Below the pieces are notes generated by a model. That model searched no databases and had not been told where the DNA came from. It was given only the letters and a program-made list of their open reading frames with translations. This document shows positions 39,701 to 50,874 of a stretch of DNA of 64,000 bases, in pieces; positions within the stretch are counted from its first letter, which is position 1; each line of letters starts with the position of its first letter. The stretch is from contig OX595993.1 in the NCBI GenBank assembly GCA_951394045.1, positions 1,240,001 through 1,304,000 of the forward strand. Reading direction: 5' to 3'. The DNA is from Nitzschia sp. DOCU1. Taxonomy: Eukaryota; Bacillariophyta; Bacillariophyceae; Bacillariales; Bacillariaceae. The position numbers and the translations under genes are program-made.

Positions 39701-41725
39701 TTACAAGCATTGGTTGCAGCAATTGCAGTCCACCTTGTACTTACAGTCTGCCGACAAGTGTGTAAGAGTCTGTGCTCTGACAAGAGAACACATTTCGCTC
39801 GGCATAGTTCCGTCAAGCATATTCATTTCCAGGCGGACATCGACAAGTCGATCAAGAGCACCCAATTCATCCGGGACATGGCCGCTTAACTGGTTTTGGT
39901 CGAGGTGAAGGGTTGACAACCTGAAACACTTACCCAATTCCGTCGGGATCGTTCCAGTCAACTTGTTCTTGTTCAAGGCTAGAGTTTCAATATCATTCAA
40001 ATTGCCAATCGTAGTAGGGATGGTGCCCGTCAATTGGTTTTCGTGCATTGAAAGAGTCAGGACATCGGCCAAGGTCCCAATGCTGCCGCTAATGGGACCA
40101 GTGAACTTGTTATTGTCCAGCGTCAATTCCCCTGAGCAACGGAGGAGGAAAGAAATGTCAGTTGAACAAAATTACATGGCATCGGTAGGCGTTAATCCAA
40201 AAAACGTACTCAAACCCTGCAGATGCCAAATTTTGCTGGGAATAGGACCGCTAAATTTGTTTCGCTCTAGCTTCAACTCCGAAATTCGCGGGGCGGCATC
40301 AAACATGTCTGGGAATGGTCCTTCGAACTGGTTGTGATCGAAATGTAGAATTTCAAGATTTCTCAACTTTTTAATGTCGTCAGAGATGGAGCCTTCGAAG
40401 GCGTTTTTGCTCAATCGCAAATCCGCTAAAGAATGTGGAACACGGTTGAATGGTCAGAGGCTCATCGTGATTCATCCGAAAACCCAAACCCAGCACTTAC
40501 TCAATGCATCCATGGAATACAGCCACCCAGGAACGGTCGCAGTGAACTGGTTATTGTCCAAGTAAAGGCTGATCAAATACGAGAGAGGTTTTACATAGGG
40601 GAATGGTCCCTCAAACTTATTGGTCGAGACCGAGAAAGATCTGAGGTTTTTCATTTCCGATATGTCGTCCGTAATTTTACCTTCGAACTGGTTCTCTCCC
40701 AGATTCAATTGATGAAGACTAACTAGCCGTGTCAATTCGGTAGGGAAGGAGCCAACCATGGCATTCTTTTGCAAAAGAATGTCGCGAATCTTGGGCAGCT
40801 TCCCCAACGAAGGCGGAATGCTGCCGGTTATTTGGTTTTCTGATAGATTCAGAGTCCGTAACTCCGGGAAACCTCCGAATTCATACGGAATGGCGCCTTT
40901 GACGTTGTTACCCTTCAAATTCAATGTTAAGATATGATCATTAGCATCGTAGGTCCCCGTGCTCTTGATAAAGCCGTTTTCGCGAGTTGGTTTGACCTCA
41001 ATTGGCGTACATTCCACGCCATACCAGGAGCAAATCCCACTGCCCGTCATCCAGTTTTCGTTGTTTGTCCATCCGTCCACCTTATCATTGCTTGAAAAGT
41101 AAAACACCGCAAGAATGTACCGGTCCATGATCCCCTTGTTGTCTACTGGCAATCTGGCAGGGTCCTCGTGAACGATCCACTTGAGTGCCATGTTTTGCGG
41201 ATTTGTGGGGCTGGCCGCAAAGACTTCGGCCGGTGTGACGCCCTTATCTATCAAGATCGTTTTGAGATCCTTCGATTCAACGCTTTCATGTTTTACTTGG
41301 GAGAGACCTAGATAGATACCTCCACCCAATAACACGAGGCCCAAGATACCCAAAACAGTGGAAAAGAAGGCTTTGGAGGCGAAAAAATTGCGCATCATTG
41401 CGACAATAGGCGTCATGCGACGTTGCTTATCAGATATGTATTCCTCCGATTCACCTGATGGAGCCGCGTCTCCATACTCATCAAATCGAGGAGCCTCGGT
41501 TCCTGTCTTTGCCCGAAACAAGCCCGCAACCGAGAATCGGCCTCCCGACGCACTTCCCACGTCGGGACCACCCTCTCCCATGTCCATGAGATTGACGGAT
41601 TGGTCAACGGCATAATCACGAGTGGAGAATCGAGTCCCACTCAAATTGGTGCCTGCGGGTCGCGCCTTGGCGCTGGAATCATCGTCCCCCCAGAGAAACT
41701 GTCCGGCTTTTTTGGGTGCCGCCAT
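39701..41725 (-). CDS. Leucine-rich-repeat type II membrane protein
   Basis: Three minus-strand exons: 41725-40501, 40425-40210 and 40131-39701 (623 aa), with GT-AG introns of 75 and 78 bp, again after the first codon base. A cytoplasmic N-terminus of about 125 residues is followed by a membrane helix (VLGILGLVLLGGGIYLGL), the cap CSWYGVEC, and about ten LRRs (LRTLNLSENQITGSIPPSLG, IETLALNKNKLTGTIPTELG). The Cys-rich tail is DCKYKVDCNCCNQCL. Same architecture and tail as the neighbouring LRR gene, so they are tandem paralogues, but the sequences are well diverged. The ATG at 41725 (MAAPKKAGQF) is preferred to the longer frame. The ligand is unknown. Confidence 0.88.
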
Positions 41726-42291
41726 GATCAAAGTTCGTCTACGAAAAAAAGCTAGACACTGCAAGAACACCAACCCTTCGTTCGGAAAGCGCAACCAGAG
41801 ATACACGTCAACTGCGTTGATACCCCTCTATTATGATGTGGGAGCTTTCCAAAGTGGACTGGGAAATAAGGAACGTATAACTTGGTGGTGCCCATGGGGG
41901 GAGGATCCTTTGCGTTCCTCGATAGTTCGCAATAACGAACGAGCATAGGATCCCGCCCAACGCGAAATGACCCGCTCGTATCTCAGTGACCCAACTTTTT
42001 CATTATTTAGCCCCTAATATTCGACCAGATCGACCTTTGTGGACCGGCAGGCTTGCGCCTGCCAAGCCCCGACAGGAGGTTGGGCATGCTCGCGCTCAAC
42101 GGATGCCTTTTGCAGCAACGACGACGAAGTGCATCGCTGTCTCTACTCGTGCCGGAACACCATGGACCAAAGCCTCCTTCGCGATATCGTTCGTGCTTTC
42201 CTTGTGTCGTACAAAGAGACTTCCAAACAATAACGAGCAACTGCTGAACTCCTTTTGAGTCTTTGTTATAATACTAACCGATAGAAGAATC
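41726..42291. other. Divergent promoter region between LRR and COPI-associated genes
   Basis: 566 bp between start codons. Overlapping short frames at 41986-42258 look like noise. No element recognised. Confidence 0.5.
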
Positions 42292-43052
42292 ATGTCAGGA
42301 TATGGAGAACCAGAATGGCTGAGTCCGCAGACGGACACCAAGGCAAATGTCACCGAAGAAGCCAACACCGGGGGCAACCTCACCGCCCCTCCGCCTCAGT
42401 GAGTAGGAGATATGTTCGCAAATATCGAAACTGGACATTCATTTTACTAAATCTTATCATTGCTTGCTTGTTACTTCAGACCCACAGGAGGCGCTGGCAA
42501 GGGAGGACTAGCGCTAATGGCGTTGAGCCTCCTCGGCATTGGATTGGCTGTCATGATGGCGGCCTTGGGGGTCTTGACAATAATCGAAGTCAACTCGTCA
42601 GGAGTTGGTGACTTTTCGGAGCCCTTTTTGGCTGCTTACATGGTCATGTTTGCCGCGTTGTTGTTTATGTACGAACTCATGTGGTGGACTCCCATGCCCA
42701 GCGTCAACAAGGCCATGCGAAAGAACTTTGGATTCTTGTACGGCCTTCGTGGAAAGGGATTGTATTTGATCTTTGTGGCATGTCTTTGTCTAGGACTGGG
42801 CAAGGATGCTACTGTAAAGGAGCTGGTACGTAGGATGGGTATTGTGCTTCAAACGATGCTATCGCCCGTGTGCCTCACCTTGTTTTGTGTTTCTACTAGA
42901 ACTGGGCCACTGGGATTGCCTTTTTGGCGGTGGGCTGCTTGCATTGGTTTGTCATTTGCTTTCGTCCGGAACTTGCAGGACAATATGTTGCTCCTACGGC
43001 AGGACTTGCTACGAGCGAGTCAACGGAGGATCCGAACGCAAATGTTGTCTAA
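42292..43052 (+). CDS. COPI-associated membrane protein
   Basis: Three exons: 42292-42398, 42480-42825 and 42900-43052 (201 aa), with introns of 81 and 74 bp. The polar N-terminus (MSGYGEPEWLSPQ) is followed by four hydrophobic segments: LALMALSLLGIGLAVMMAAL, PFLAAYMVMFAALLFMYELM, KGLYLIFVACLCLGLG and, after intron 2, WATGIAFLAVGCLHWFVICF. The sequence RKNFGFLYGLRGKGLYLIFV is the hallmark of the COPI_assoc family (PF08507), small proteins associated with COPI vesicles between Golgi and ER. The cytosolic tail is acidic. An unspliced frame running to 43176 reads through intron 2 and breaks the last helix, so I reject it. Confidence 0.85.
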
Positions 43053-43529
43053 TCAGGTGATCGACTTAGTGGTAGCACCCTACTCTTTACATCAGATTTG
43101 TAAGATTGTTTCAGCTTGCGAGCAATCCCTGTACTGCCTTAGTTTAAAGAAAGCCTCCTCCTCCGGCCTGCTGTAGTTTCCATCCTCGTCTGTAGCGACG
43201 ACGAGAGATAGTTTCGACTCGACTCTATGCGTACGATACCCCGTTTCTGGTCAAACACGGGGTCAAATTAGTCATTGTCGTCTGATCTTCGTCGGCTTCG
43301 AGATTGCGCTGAGCCAGTCATCCGAACTGAGGGTCTATTTCAGTCCACCATCCGAAATGAAACCGAAGTGGAGCCCGCCATGAAGATGATGACAAGGAAA
43401 GATATGGTGTTTGTGTTGATTGCCGATGGTTGAAACCACAACTCTAATTGAAGCACATTGGCACCACGTTCATTCCAACGACAACAAGATTAACTTTTCG
43501 TCGTCCCAACAAACACAGACATCGCGACA
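43053..43529. other. Intergenic region
   Basis: 3' flank of the COPI-associated gene and promoter of the dyskerin gene. The short frames present carry no family signature. Confidence 0.5.
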
Positions 43530-44978
43530 ATGGGTGGCTCTGATCGAAAAAAGCGAAAAAAGGAAGATGGATCGGCTGACGCTTCTCCTTCCGATAGCGC
43601 GTTGATTCCACCTTCCTCCTCCACGCCCAAACTCGACACCTCCAAATGGCCTCTTCTCTTGAAGAACTATCACGAGTTGCATGTTCGCACTTCGCATTAT
43701 ACTCCATTGCCATGTGGATCAAGCCCGTTGGCTCGTTCCATTACCCAGCACTTGTCCTACGGTGTCATCAATCTTGATAAACCAGCCAATCCATCGTCGC
43801 ACGAAGTAGTGAGTTGGATTAAGAAGATCTTGAGAGTAGAAAAGACGGGACATTCGGGAACTTTGGATCCCAAAGTCACTGGGTGTTTGATTGTCTGCAT
43901 AGATCGTGCCACTCGCCTGGTCAAGTCACAACAGTCGGCAGGAAAGGAGTACGTTGCCGTAGCTCGGCTTCACGGAACTTGCGATGTCGCCAAGGTGCAG
44001 CGATCCGTCGAAACGTTGACGGGCGCCTTGTTTCAGCGACCGCCCTTGATCAGTGCTGTCAAGCGACAGTTGCGCATTCGTACTATTTATGAATCTAAAC
44101 TCTTGGAGTATGATAAGGACCGGAATCTTGGAGTGGTTTGGGTCTCGTGCGAGGCCGGGACATATATCCGTACCTTGTGCGTCCATTTGGGTTTGCTAAC
44201 AGGTGTCGGAGGTCACATGCAAGAACTGCGCCGTGTGCGATCCGGAGCTCTGGGGGAATCAGACAACTTGGTTACTATGCACGACGTGCTGGATGCCCAG
44301 CATGTCTATGATACCACCAAGGATGAAACGTACCTCCGACGCGTCATCATGCCGCTGGAGGTGCTTCTGACGAACTACAAGCGAATCGTAGTCAAGGATT
44401 CAGCAGTCAATGCGATTTGCTATGGAGCCAAGTTCATGATTCCTGGATTGCTTCGATTCGCCGACGGTATTGAACTGAACGATGAAGTTGTTCTCATGAC
44501 TACCAAGGGAGAAGCTGTTGCCATTGCCATTGCGCAAATGACCACAGCGGTCATGGCAACAGTTGATCATGGCGTTGTGGCCAAGATCAAGCGTGTCATT
44601 ATGGAACGTGACGTCTATCCCCGACGATGGGGCTTGGGTCCCATGGCCCAGCGTAAAAAGTCCATGATCAAAGAAGGCAAGCTCGACAAGCACGGCAAGC
44701 CGAACGAGAAGACTCCCAAGGACTTTTTGGAAGGATACAAGGACTACAGCAAGTCGAAGCCGCCGGCACTCGCGGGATCCGCGCCGTCCACACCAGCGGC
44801 TGCTGCTGCAGCGCCCAAGGATGACTCGTCTCCCGAACCCATGTCTACGGAAAAGGACAAGGGTGACAGCTCCAATAAGCGAGCCAAGGAAGACAGCAGC
44901 GGAGACGAGCAACCCCAGAAAAAGAAAGAAAAAAAGGATAAAAAGAAGAAAAAGGACAAAAAGAAAAAGAAGGAGTAG
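43530..44978 (+). CDS. CBF5: H/ACA snoRNP pseudouridine synthase (dyskerin/Cbf5)
   Basis: 482 residues, single exon. A basic N-terminus ([13 protein letters not shown]) is followed by the dyskerin-like domain, the TruB catalytic fold with [14 protein letters not shown] holding the catalytic Asp113, and [16 protein letters not shown]. Also seen are [20 protein letters not shown] and [12 protein letters not shown], then a PUA RNA-binding domain ([20 protein letters not shown]). The C-terminal tail is a Lys/Asp/Glu run typical of eukaryotic dyskerin. The enzyme isomerises uridine to pseudouridine in rRNA and snRNA as the catalytic subunit of H/ACA particles in the nucleolus, and it supports telomerase RNA in many eukaryotes. 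Very strong similarity throughout. Confidence 0.97.
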   Translation: MGGSDRKKRKKEDGSADASPSDSALIPPSSSTPKLDTSKWPLLLKNYHELHVRTSHYTPLPCGSSPLARSITQHLSYGVINLDKPANPSSHEVVSWIKKILRVEKTGHSGTLDPKVTGCLIVCIDRATRLVKSQQSAGKEYVAVARLHGTCDVAKVQRSVETLTGALFQRPPLISAVKRQLRIRTIYESKLLEYDKDRNLGVVWVSCEAGTYIRTLCVHLGLLTGVGGHMQELRRVRSGALGESDNLVTMHDVLDAQHVYDTTKDETYLRRVIMPLEVLLTNYKRIVVKDSAVNAICYGAKFMIPGLLRFADGIELNDEVVLMTTKGEAVAIAIAQMTTAVMATVDHGVVAKIKRVIMERDVYPRRWGLGPMAQRKKSMIKEGKLDKHGKPNEKTPKDFLEGYKDYSKSKPPALAGSAPSTPAAAAAAPKDDSSPEPMSTEKDKGDSSNKRAKEDSSGDEQPQKKKEKKDKKKKKDKKKKKE

Positions 44979-45475
44979 GCAAACTCACTCTCTCGCGGTG
45001 ACGATGTCCTTGGAGACGTTGGTGCAATTTGAATGTTTCTCCGTTGTAACAGCCTAAACCAGTGGCTAAATTTAATAACTGATAAGAAAAGACAACAACA
45101 ACAACAACTAGGAATCGTAGCCGGACTCATTAGCTATGCATTGAGCGACATTCCGTGTGCTTCTCACATGGGGTTGTTCCCCGACTATCTCAAACATGGG
45201 TGGTAGATCCATGTTTGGGGGTCGAGCAATTGGGGGACGTAATCACAAGGGTCAAGCCTCCAGCTCAAAAAGAGGGTACCGAGATGACGAGAGGTGAGAT
45301 GCCGGAATGATTTGCGACGCATCCATGTTGATGACCATGGGCATCATCAGTTCTGACACCCCCAATACAACACTCGAGCTCACAATGCATGATTCTCGAA
45401 TAGCATAGTATAGCATACATTTTAGATTTATCTGGTTGCCATGAGCGTGAATGCATTGTACGAGCAATTGTGGAC
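44979..45475. other. Intergenic region
   Basis: 3' flank of the dyskerin gene (with an AACAACAACAACAAC tract near 45090-45105) and promoter of the exostosin-like gene. No gene seen. Confidence 0.5.
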
Positions 45476-46666
45476 ATGGCAGTGAAGAGCAGACGAAGGC
45501 TGAAACTGAAATGGATCGCCGTCGCAGTTGCCTTGGCGTCGGTGTGGTTTTACAGCTACCTAGCAAGATTCCTCACCACATACGAGCCAAATTGGGAAGG
45601 ATCACTCGCTACTATCCCAGGAACTGGTTGGAATGTCAAATATTTGAGATCAAAGCCGCTGCTGCTTGAAGTTCCATTTTATGTGTACGAGAATAGTGCT
45701 CTGAACTGGGAGAACTTCACCTTTCAGCGACCAAAAGGATTGCATTATCCAGATTTCAAGCACTCGGATGATTTTTGGCTTTATCGAGCTTCGCTTCGAC
45801 ACCCCCGTCGCACGCGGGATCCTTCGCAGGCGAAACTTTTCTTTGTTCCGGTCATGTTGAATGCAGCATCGGAGCGCCTCACCTGTCTGCAACTGAATTC
45901 CACCTGGGAGAAATGTTTTGAGAGGCCGGCTGCAGCTTATCGATTCGCCGACAAGAATTTGGGTTCCTCCAAGTACTTTCAACGGTCGAAAGGTAGAGAC
46001 CACGTCGTCGTTGTTTCTCACTGGTTGGGTCCTCCTCCAGCCCCCCTGCCGAACTTGAACAGTTGCAATATCATCAACTTTGAAGGCTACTTGCCGATCC
46101 CCTATGCTAATACATCTGGCATTCCAAGTTTCTATGTTGGAAGACCCTGTGAATCTCTGGATATTAAAGAGTGGACCACGCCGAAAACACATGACTTTGC
46201 GTTGATTGCGAAGCTCAAGCCTGGAAATCCAGATTTTGCATCGCGAGATGATATCTGTCAGTGGCTGTCAGATGGGGGCTATTCCGTGTCCAAGTGTGGG
46301 GAAGGAGATCAATGCCCCGCCTTGGCGCAGGCCAAGTATGGCTTTCATCCTCGCGGCGATACTTGGGGATCGAATCGGGTCATTGATTTGGTCTTGTCGC
46401 GCACCATTCCTCTCTTTACAGACGCTCGTCAATATCCATTGCTGCCGCCATTCGTCCCGTGGCGAAAACTATCCTACATTGTCAATGTGACAAGTCGGTC
46501 GGCGTTTAAAGAATCGTTGAAGGATATACTCATCGCGCGTCCTGCATCCGAGTACCAAGAGAAGAGGCGTTTAATCGAAGACTACATGCACCTGTTTGAC
46601 CATCGACAAATTTACCAGTTCGATGCCTACATGGCCGAGTTTGCAAAGCGACTATCAATACAATAG
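45476..46666 (+). CDS. Exostosin-like glycosyltransferase (GT47 family)
   Basis: 396 residues from ATG 45476; the frame opens at a GTG six bases earlier. A type II layout: basic MAVKSRRRLKLKW, a membrane anchor at about residues 13-28, then the lumenal domain. Features of the exostosin family are VPFYVYEN near the start, a middle block with DPSQAKLFFVPV and DHVVVVSHW, and the nucleotide-sugar region with AKYGFHPRGDTWGSNRVIDL followed by IPLFTDARQYPLLPPFVPWR. In animals and plants such enzymes build heparan sulfate or xyloglucan and pectin side chains in the Golgi. The acceptor in this organism is unknown; cell-surface glycan synthesis is inferred. Confidence 0.88.
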   Translation: MAVKSRRRLKLKWIAVAVALASVWFYSYLARFLTTYEPNWEGSLATIPGTGWNVKYLRSKPLLLEVPFYVYENSALNWENFTFQRPKGLHYPDFKHSDDFWLYRASLRHPRRTRDPSQAKLFFVPVMLNAASERLTCLQLNSTWEKCFERPAAAYRFADKNLGSSKYFQRSKGRDHVVVVSHWLGPPPAPLPNLNSCNIINFEGYLPIPYANTSGIPSFYVGRPCESLDIKEWTTPKTHDFALIAKLKPGNPDFASRDDICQWLSDGGYSVSKCGEGDQCPALAQAKYGFHPRGDTWGSNRVIDLVLSRTIPLFTDARQYPLLPPFVPWRKLSYIVNVTSRSAFKESLKDILIARPASEYQEKRRLIEDYMHLFDHRQIYQFDAYMAEFAKRLSIQ

Positions 46667-46768
46667 CATCACGACAATTGTATACGTTCGATTAGTAGCT
46701 TTAATACCCAATTTTGAAAACAACGACGTATCTGCCCCAAAGTTGATAAAACATAAAGTACCCAACGG

Positions 46769-48307
46769 CTATTGCGCCGCTTCGTCGGACTTGACTTCTT
46801 CTGGCTTGACCTTCTCCCATCCATCCTCCTTGGGTTTCGGTGCAACCTTCTTGTACATGCCTTGGTAATCTTGAACCGTACTCTTTCGACGTGTCGAATC
46901 ACTCTTTGCGGGTGTAGGGGCCATTTCCAACGGATTCTTGAAACCCGACGAATCACTCTTTTTGGGTGGAGGGGCCATATCCAACGGATTCTTGAAACCC
47001 GAGCCTCCAGTCGAATTGGCGATGCTTCCACTTTTTCGGGTTGACGACAACTTGCGGACCGGCTTCTTGGCGGCCGGCTTTGATGGTGTGGCCCCGCCAC
47101 CAACAGGTTCCTTCGTGACACGGACCGATGTTCGTTTCGGTGTGCCGCCACCCTCGGCCGCCTTGCGGGCAGCCTTTTCCTTTTTGATTTCTTCCAGCCA
47201 CGCGCCTTCTTTAGGCTTTTGCTTCTCCAACTTTTTCAGCAGCCATACCAAATTTTCCTTCTCACCATTACTTTCAATCACACCGTTGTTTTTTAGTTCC
47301 CCCTGGTCATCCTTGCCAAACAGAATTCCACTTTCGTCTTCGGCGGCGCACTTATCTCTGAGCAACAATCCAATACTGCCGGTCTTGGGGTCGAAATATA
47401 TAATTTTTTCGCCTTCTCCACCCTCGCCTTCGGACGGCGGAGGTGGAGGTTGTTCCTGCTCTTCTTCCTTCTCTTTACGCGGCATTTCATCTTCTCCCGG
47501 GTCAGCTCGTGACTTGCGATCCGCCTTGGGAGCCTTTCCTGATTTCCCTGCTTTACTTACACTCTTAGTCTTGCCGCCCTTGGGTGCTTTAATCACTTGA
47601 TCCGGATCCTGACCATGGCTTGAGTCCACGACAACCACGTCTCGGTCCACGGGTTCTGTCAAAATATCAGGTTCATCGGCCAAATTAGGACGGGGTTCTT
47701 CCTGATAAACTTGGACACAGGTCGTCATGAGTTTGAACAATCCCAAATCGGACATGACGTCGACAAAGACTTGCATTCCGCGGGCATAGAAATCTAAAAT
47801 GCTCAACGCATTCCTGTCTAGTAGTCCTTGCAATGGGCCATCCCGCAATTCATGGATAAAGTCGCGATTTGTTAACATGATTTCGTACACTTGGAATCCA
47901 TCCGAGATCAGAACCGCCCCGAGCTCATACTTGTCATATCCCACAGCATCTGAGTCCTTGCTTGTTTTGGGGCAGAACTTTGCAACAGCTTGCTCGGCGA
48001 TTTGCATTTCTTCGGTCCATTTTCCCAGGGCTCGTCGGCCGTCGGCCGTAATTTGTTCCTGTGTGATGTTACCATTTTGGGTCAGCGACTGGACTTTGAG
48101 CGATACTTTGGCGAGACTTTGGAGTTTTGTAATCAAACGGCCATCGGCGTCACGGGCATTCAAAACACCATCAGGGTCCAAATAATTTCTGTAAATCTTG
48201 AGAAACGACGACCTCCAGTTGCTAAATGCCTCGCCAGACTGAATGGAACCAACGTCCGCCAACAATTGACGAAGTTTCTCGTCGGCCTGTAATGGATTCA
48301 AGGCCAT
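46769..48307 (-). CDS. Uncharacterised protein, paralogue of the divergent neighbour
   Basis: 512 residues from ATG 48307, single exon. Residues 1-230 form an all-helical domain (LRQLLADVGSIQSGEAFSNW, YRNYLDPDGVLNARDADGRL, VGYDKYELGAVLISDGFQVY, SDLGLFKLMTTCVQVY) that aligns along its whole length with the protein encoded at 48805-50231. A Lys/Pro/Glu-rich linker separates it from a second shared block (IIYFDPKTGSIGLLLRDK to NLVWLLKKLEKQK). The C-terminus is basic and has an 18-residue tandem repeat (SGFKNPLxMAPxPxKSDS, DNA near 46895-47005, period 54 bp). I recognise no known domain; it is probably cytosolic. The longer frame would start at TTG, so the Met at 48307 is used. Confidence 0.85.
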   Translation of the reverse strand: MALNPLQADEKLRQLLADVGSIQSGEAFSNWRSSFLKIYRNYLDPDGVLNARDADGRLITKLQSLAKVSLKVQSLTQNGNITQEQITADGRRALGKWTEEMQIAEQAVAKFCPKTSKDSDAVGYDKYELGAVLISDGFQVYEIMLTNRDFIHELRDGPLQGLLDRNALSILDFYARGMQVFVDVMSDLGLFKLMTTCVQVYQEEPRPNLADEPDILTEPVDRDVVVVDSSHGQDPDQVIKAPKGGKTKSVSKAGKSGKAPKADRKSRADPGEDEMPRKEKEEEQEQPPPPPSEGEGGEGEKIIYFDPKTGSIGLLLRDKCAAEDESGILFGKDDQGELKNNGVIESNGEKENLVWLLKKLEKQKPKEGAWLEEIKKEKAARKAAEGGGTPKRTSVRVTKEPVGGGATPSKPAAKKPVRKLSSTRKSGSIANSTGGSGFKNPLDMAPPPKKSDSSGFKNPLEMAPTPAKSDSTRRKSTVQDYQGMYKKVAPKPKEDGWEKVKPEEVKSDEAAQ

Positions 48308-48804
48308 TCTCTCGTTAACTTCGATGTGATATGGGGTGTCTACCGTGTAAACCAAAGACTATCGATGCAGAAGTTGAAACTTGGGACGAAGTGTTGGAAG
48401 CCGGAACGAGGCAGAGACGTCAACACAAATAAAGGAGGAGACACACATCCATCAATTTTTGCGGCTAGAAAGTCACTGTTCGCTTCCCTTTCTACGAGTA
48501 GGGAGAAAGACCGACGGACGAAAGTTGTTAAATAAAATTCTGGGTGTTTCGCAATATTTAACGCCACTCAGGTTAAATGACCGGAATGTGGAGCGTTGTA
48601 AATCGGCACAAGGTGCGAAACTTGCTGCCGAGAATCGGTTTTGGGTCATTTTCAGAAATCTCCCGGCATCCGGCAATCATCGTCACCCACACATCGTTTC
48701 GCCTGTTGCTTCCCATTTTCTGTCAACCCACAACAATCATCGTCCCCCAGCCCTTCATTGTCACAGTCGACATCCCATACAAGCCGACACCGTCGTTATC
48801 CATA
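48308..48804. promoter_or_regulatory. Bidirectional promoter region between two paralogues
   Basis: 497 bp separate the start codons of two homologous genes transcribed outwards, so the region must hold both promoters. No consensus element stands out. Confidence 0.5.
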
Positions 48805-50231
48805 ATGTCTGATTCAGCTGAAGATCCAGAGCCACCCCTCACTGACGAGCCTGCGGTACCAGGGCCTGCCGAGGAGATGCCATCAGATTTGACCGATGTT
48901 GACCCCGCACTTGCCAACAAACCCATTTGCAAAGTCCGAGAATCGGTCAACGCATCGATGGCGGGTTTATCAAAAAAGGAACGAAGCAAATATGCGTCTG
49001 ATAAAAAGTTGAAAGACCTATTGGCGACGGCCGACGAGATTTCGTCTCTCGATCATTTTATGTACTGGAAGGACGAATTCCTGGCCACCTTTCGGCAGTA
49101 CTTGGATCCCGTCGAAACAGCCAATGCCCGCGAAGCCGATGAGCAGTTGTACGTCCGTATGCAAAAGCTCGCGAAAGTATGCTTGAACGTCAAGGACTTG
49201 TGCAGTAGCGGTGGCATCACCCCCGAAGGCTGTAGTGTTAAAGGGCAACGGGCAGTAAACGAATTTATTACTGAGATCGCGCGCACCGAAACCATCATGG
49301 TAGAGTACTTCCCGAAAACACAGGAGGATGAAGACAAGGTAGGTACTCCAAGGTTATTGTGGCCGAGGCGGTTGCGTTTGCTAACGTGATTTAATCAATT
49401 ACCGTAGGTGGGGTACTCCAAGTTTAATATTGCAGCTGTTCTGTAAGTTTGGCCCGAGTCAACAAAAGCAACCAGTTTCATTGTTTCCACTGACAGAGAA
49501 GTGATGGCTCTCTTTGGTACAGGGTAAGAGATGGCTTTAGAGTTTATGACTTGATGGTTACAACGCGAGACTACATCCTTACGTTACGGGACGGAGCATT
49601 GAAATCTGAGAATATTCTGAAGCCCAGCCACAAGTCCACCATTCAATATTATTTGAAGCAGATTGATTCCTTTTGCGACTGCCTTGCGGATCTAGGGATG
49701 TTCAAACTCATGAACAAGTGCGTGGAACTCTATAAAGTTCGTCCTCGCAAAGGGAAAAAGAAGCCCTTCAATCGACAGACCGGGGACCCTTTAAGTGACA
49801 CCAGCGACGAGGATGTTATCAACCATGGACGCATGTTCCGTCGTTCCAAGGTAAATTTTCGGAGTATCATGGATCACGGATGGACGAGCGCTATCACGCG
49901 AGAAGAAATACATGCTCCCGAAGACCGGCCATTGGCGTCAGAGGTCATGCCGGAGGCGTTCGTAGATAAGCCGAAGGATGAATTGCCTGATCCTACCAAA
50001 CCAAACGAATGGATTTACTACTATGATCCGGTCACGGACAAGATTGGCAAGATTCCTCGCAAACGAGCGTTGGGGGCAAACTTTATCCTTCGAACAGACG
50101 AGTCCGGCAAAGAGCAGCAAGATGCCGCAATTGCAGAGTGGGATGGCAAAGATGGCAAGTCGGAGCTGATTTGGAAGCTCAAGGAAGCCTGCAAGGGCAA
50201 GGCAAAGCGAAAGTCGAGTGTGAAGCATTAG
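48805..50231 (+). CDS. Uncharacterised protein, paralogue of the divergent neighbour
   Basis: Three exons: 48805-49338, 49408-49442 (only 35 nt) and 49523-50231, giving 425 aa; introns are 69 and 80 bp. The join restores VGYSKFNIAAVLVRDGFRVY, matching VGYDKYELGAVLISDGFQVY of the neighbour, which supports the tiny exon. Shared blocks include FRQYLDPVETANAREADEQL, MQKLAKVCLNVKDL, LADLGMFKLMNKCVELY and WIYYYDPVTDKIGKIPRKRA. It differs by an acidic Pro-rich N-terminus and by a short basic tail in place of the long repeat tail. No domain known to me; function unknown. Confidence 0.87.
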
Positions 50232-50874
50232 GGCATTGATGTTTCCTCGGGGCGCGCGTCGATGTGCTCGACACGTGGGAGCTCTAGAATCAAAGTGTCA
50301 TTGATTAGTCGTAAAGGGACTTTGGACTAGCTATTTTATTGCCGCGGGGTAAGATTGGGGGTATTTCTGTGTTGTACCGGTAATTCTGCGGCTTCTGAAT
50401 TCGAAATGCAAGTAAAAAATAGGTGATCAATTGTTCATATACAAATGAGGATAGTGCCAACGCATCATTATTGACTTCGACAAAAGGTTGGATCACCATG
50501 CGAGGACCTTTCAGGTGGCACTGGCTACGCACTACTCAATAGTGAATAGTACAGTAAATGACTCCGTAGTTTACACCAAGTATGAAATATCCCGTGGTGT
50601 CACGGCAAACTCATTCATCCTGTCCTATCCTTTGCATGTTCAAAGGTAGGACTTGTCGTGGTGGCCCCAAGGGGTACTACTTCAATATGATGAGCGATGT
50701 TTGATTCCTAACGAGCTACAAGCGCCGATAGTACTCTGGAGTATCATTAAACTACCATGTTGTTATAAAATCTATCATTCGTAGAGGCCCGATCAACTGC
50801 TTTGTTGTTGATCCACATGTATGATGAAAGGCCACGGGCATGCGTGGCACCCCACCACAGCTACTAGTAGCTAT
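50232..50874. other. Intergenic region between convergent genes
   Basis: 3' flanks of two genes that converge here. Contains TACCGGTA at 50375-50382. No gene seen. Confidence 0.5.

Noticed and set aside
42460..43176. Single 238-codon frame for the COPI-associated protein
   Set aside because: It reads through an evident 74-bp intron (42826-42899) and loses the fourth membrane helix. The spliced version restores the family's C-terminal part.
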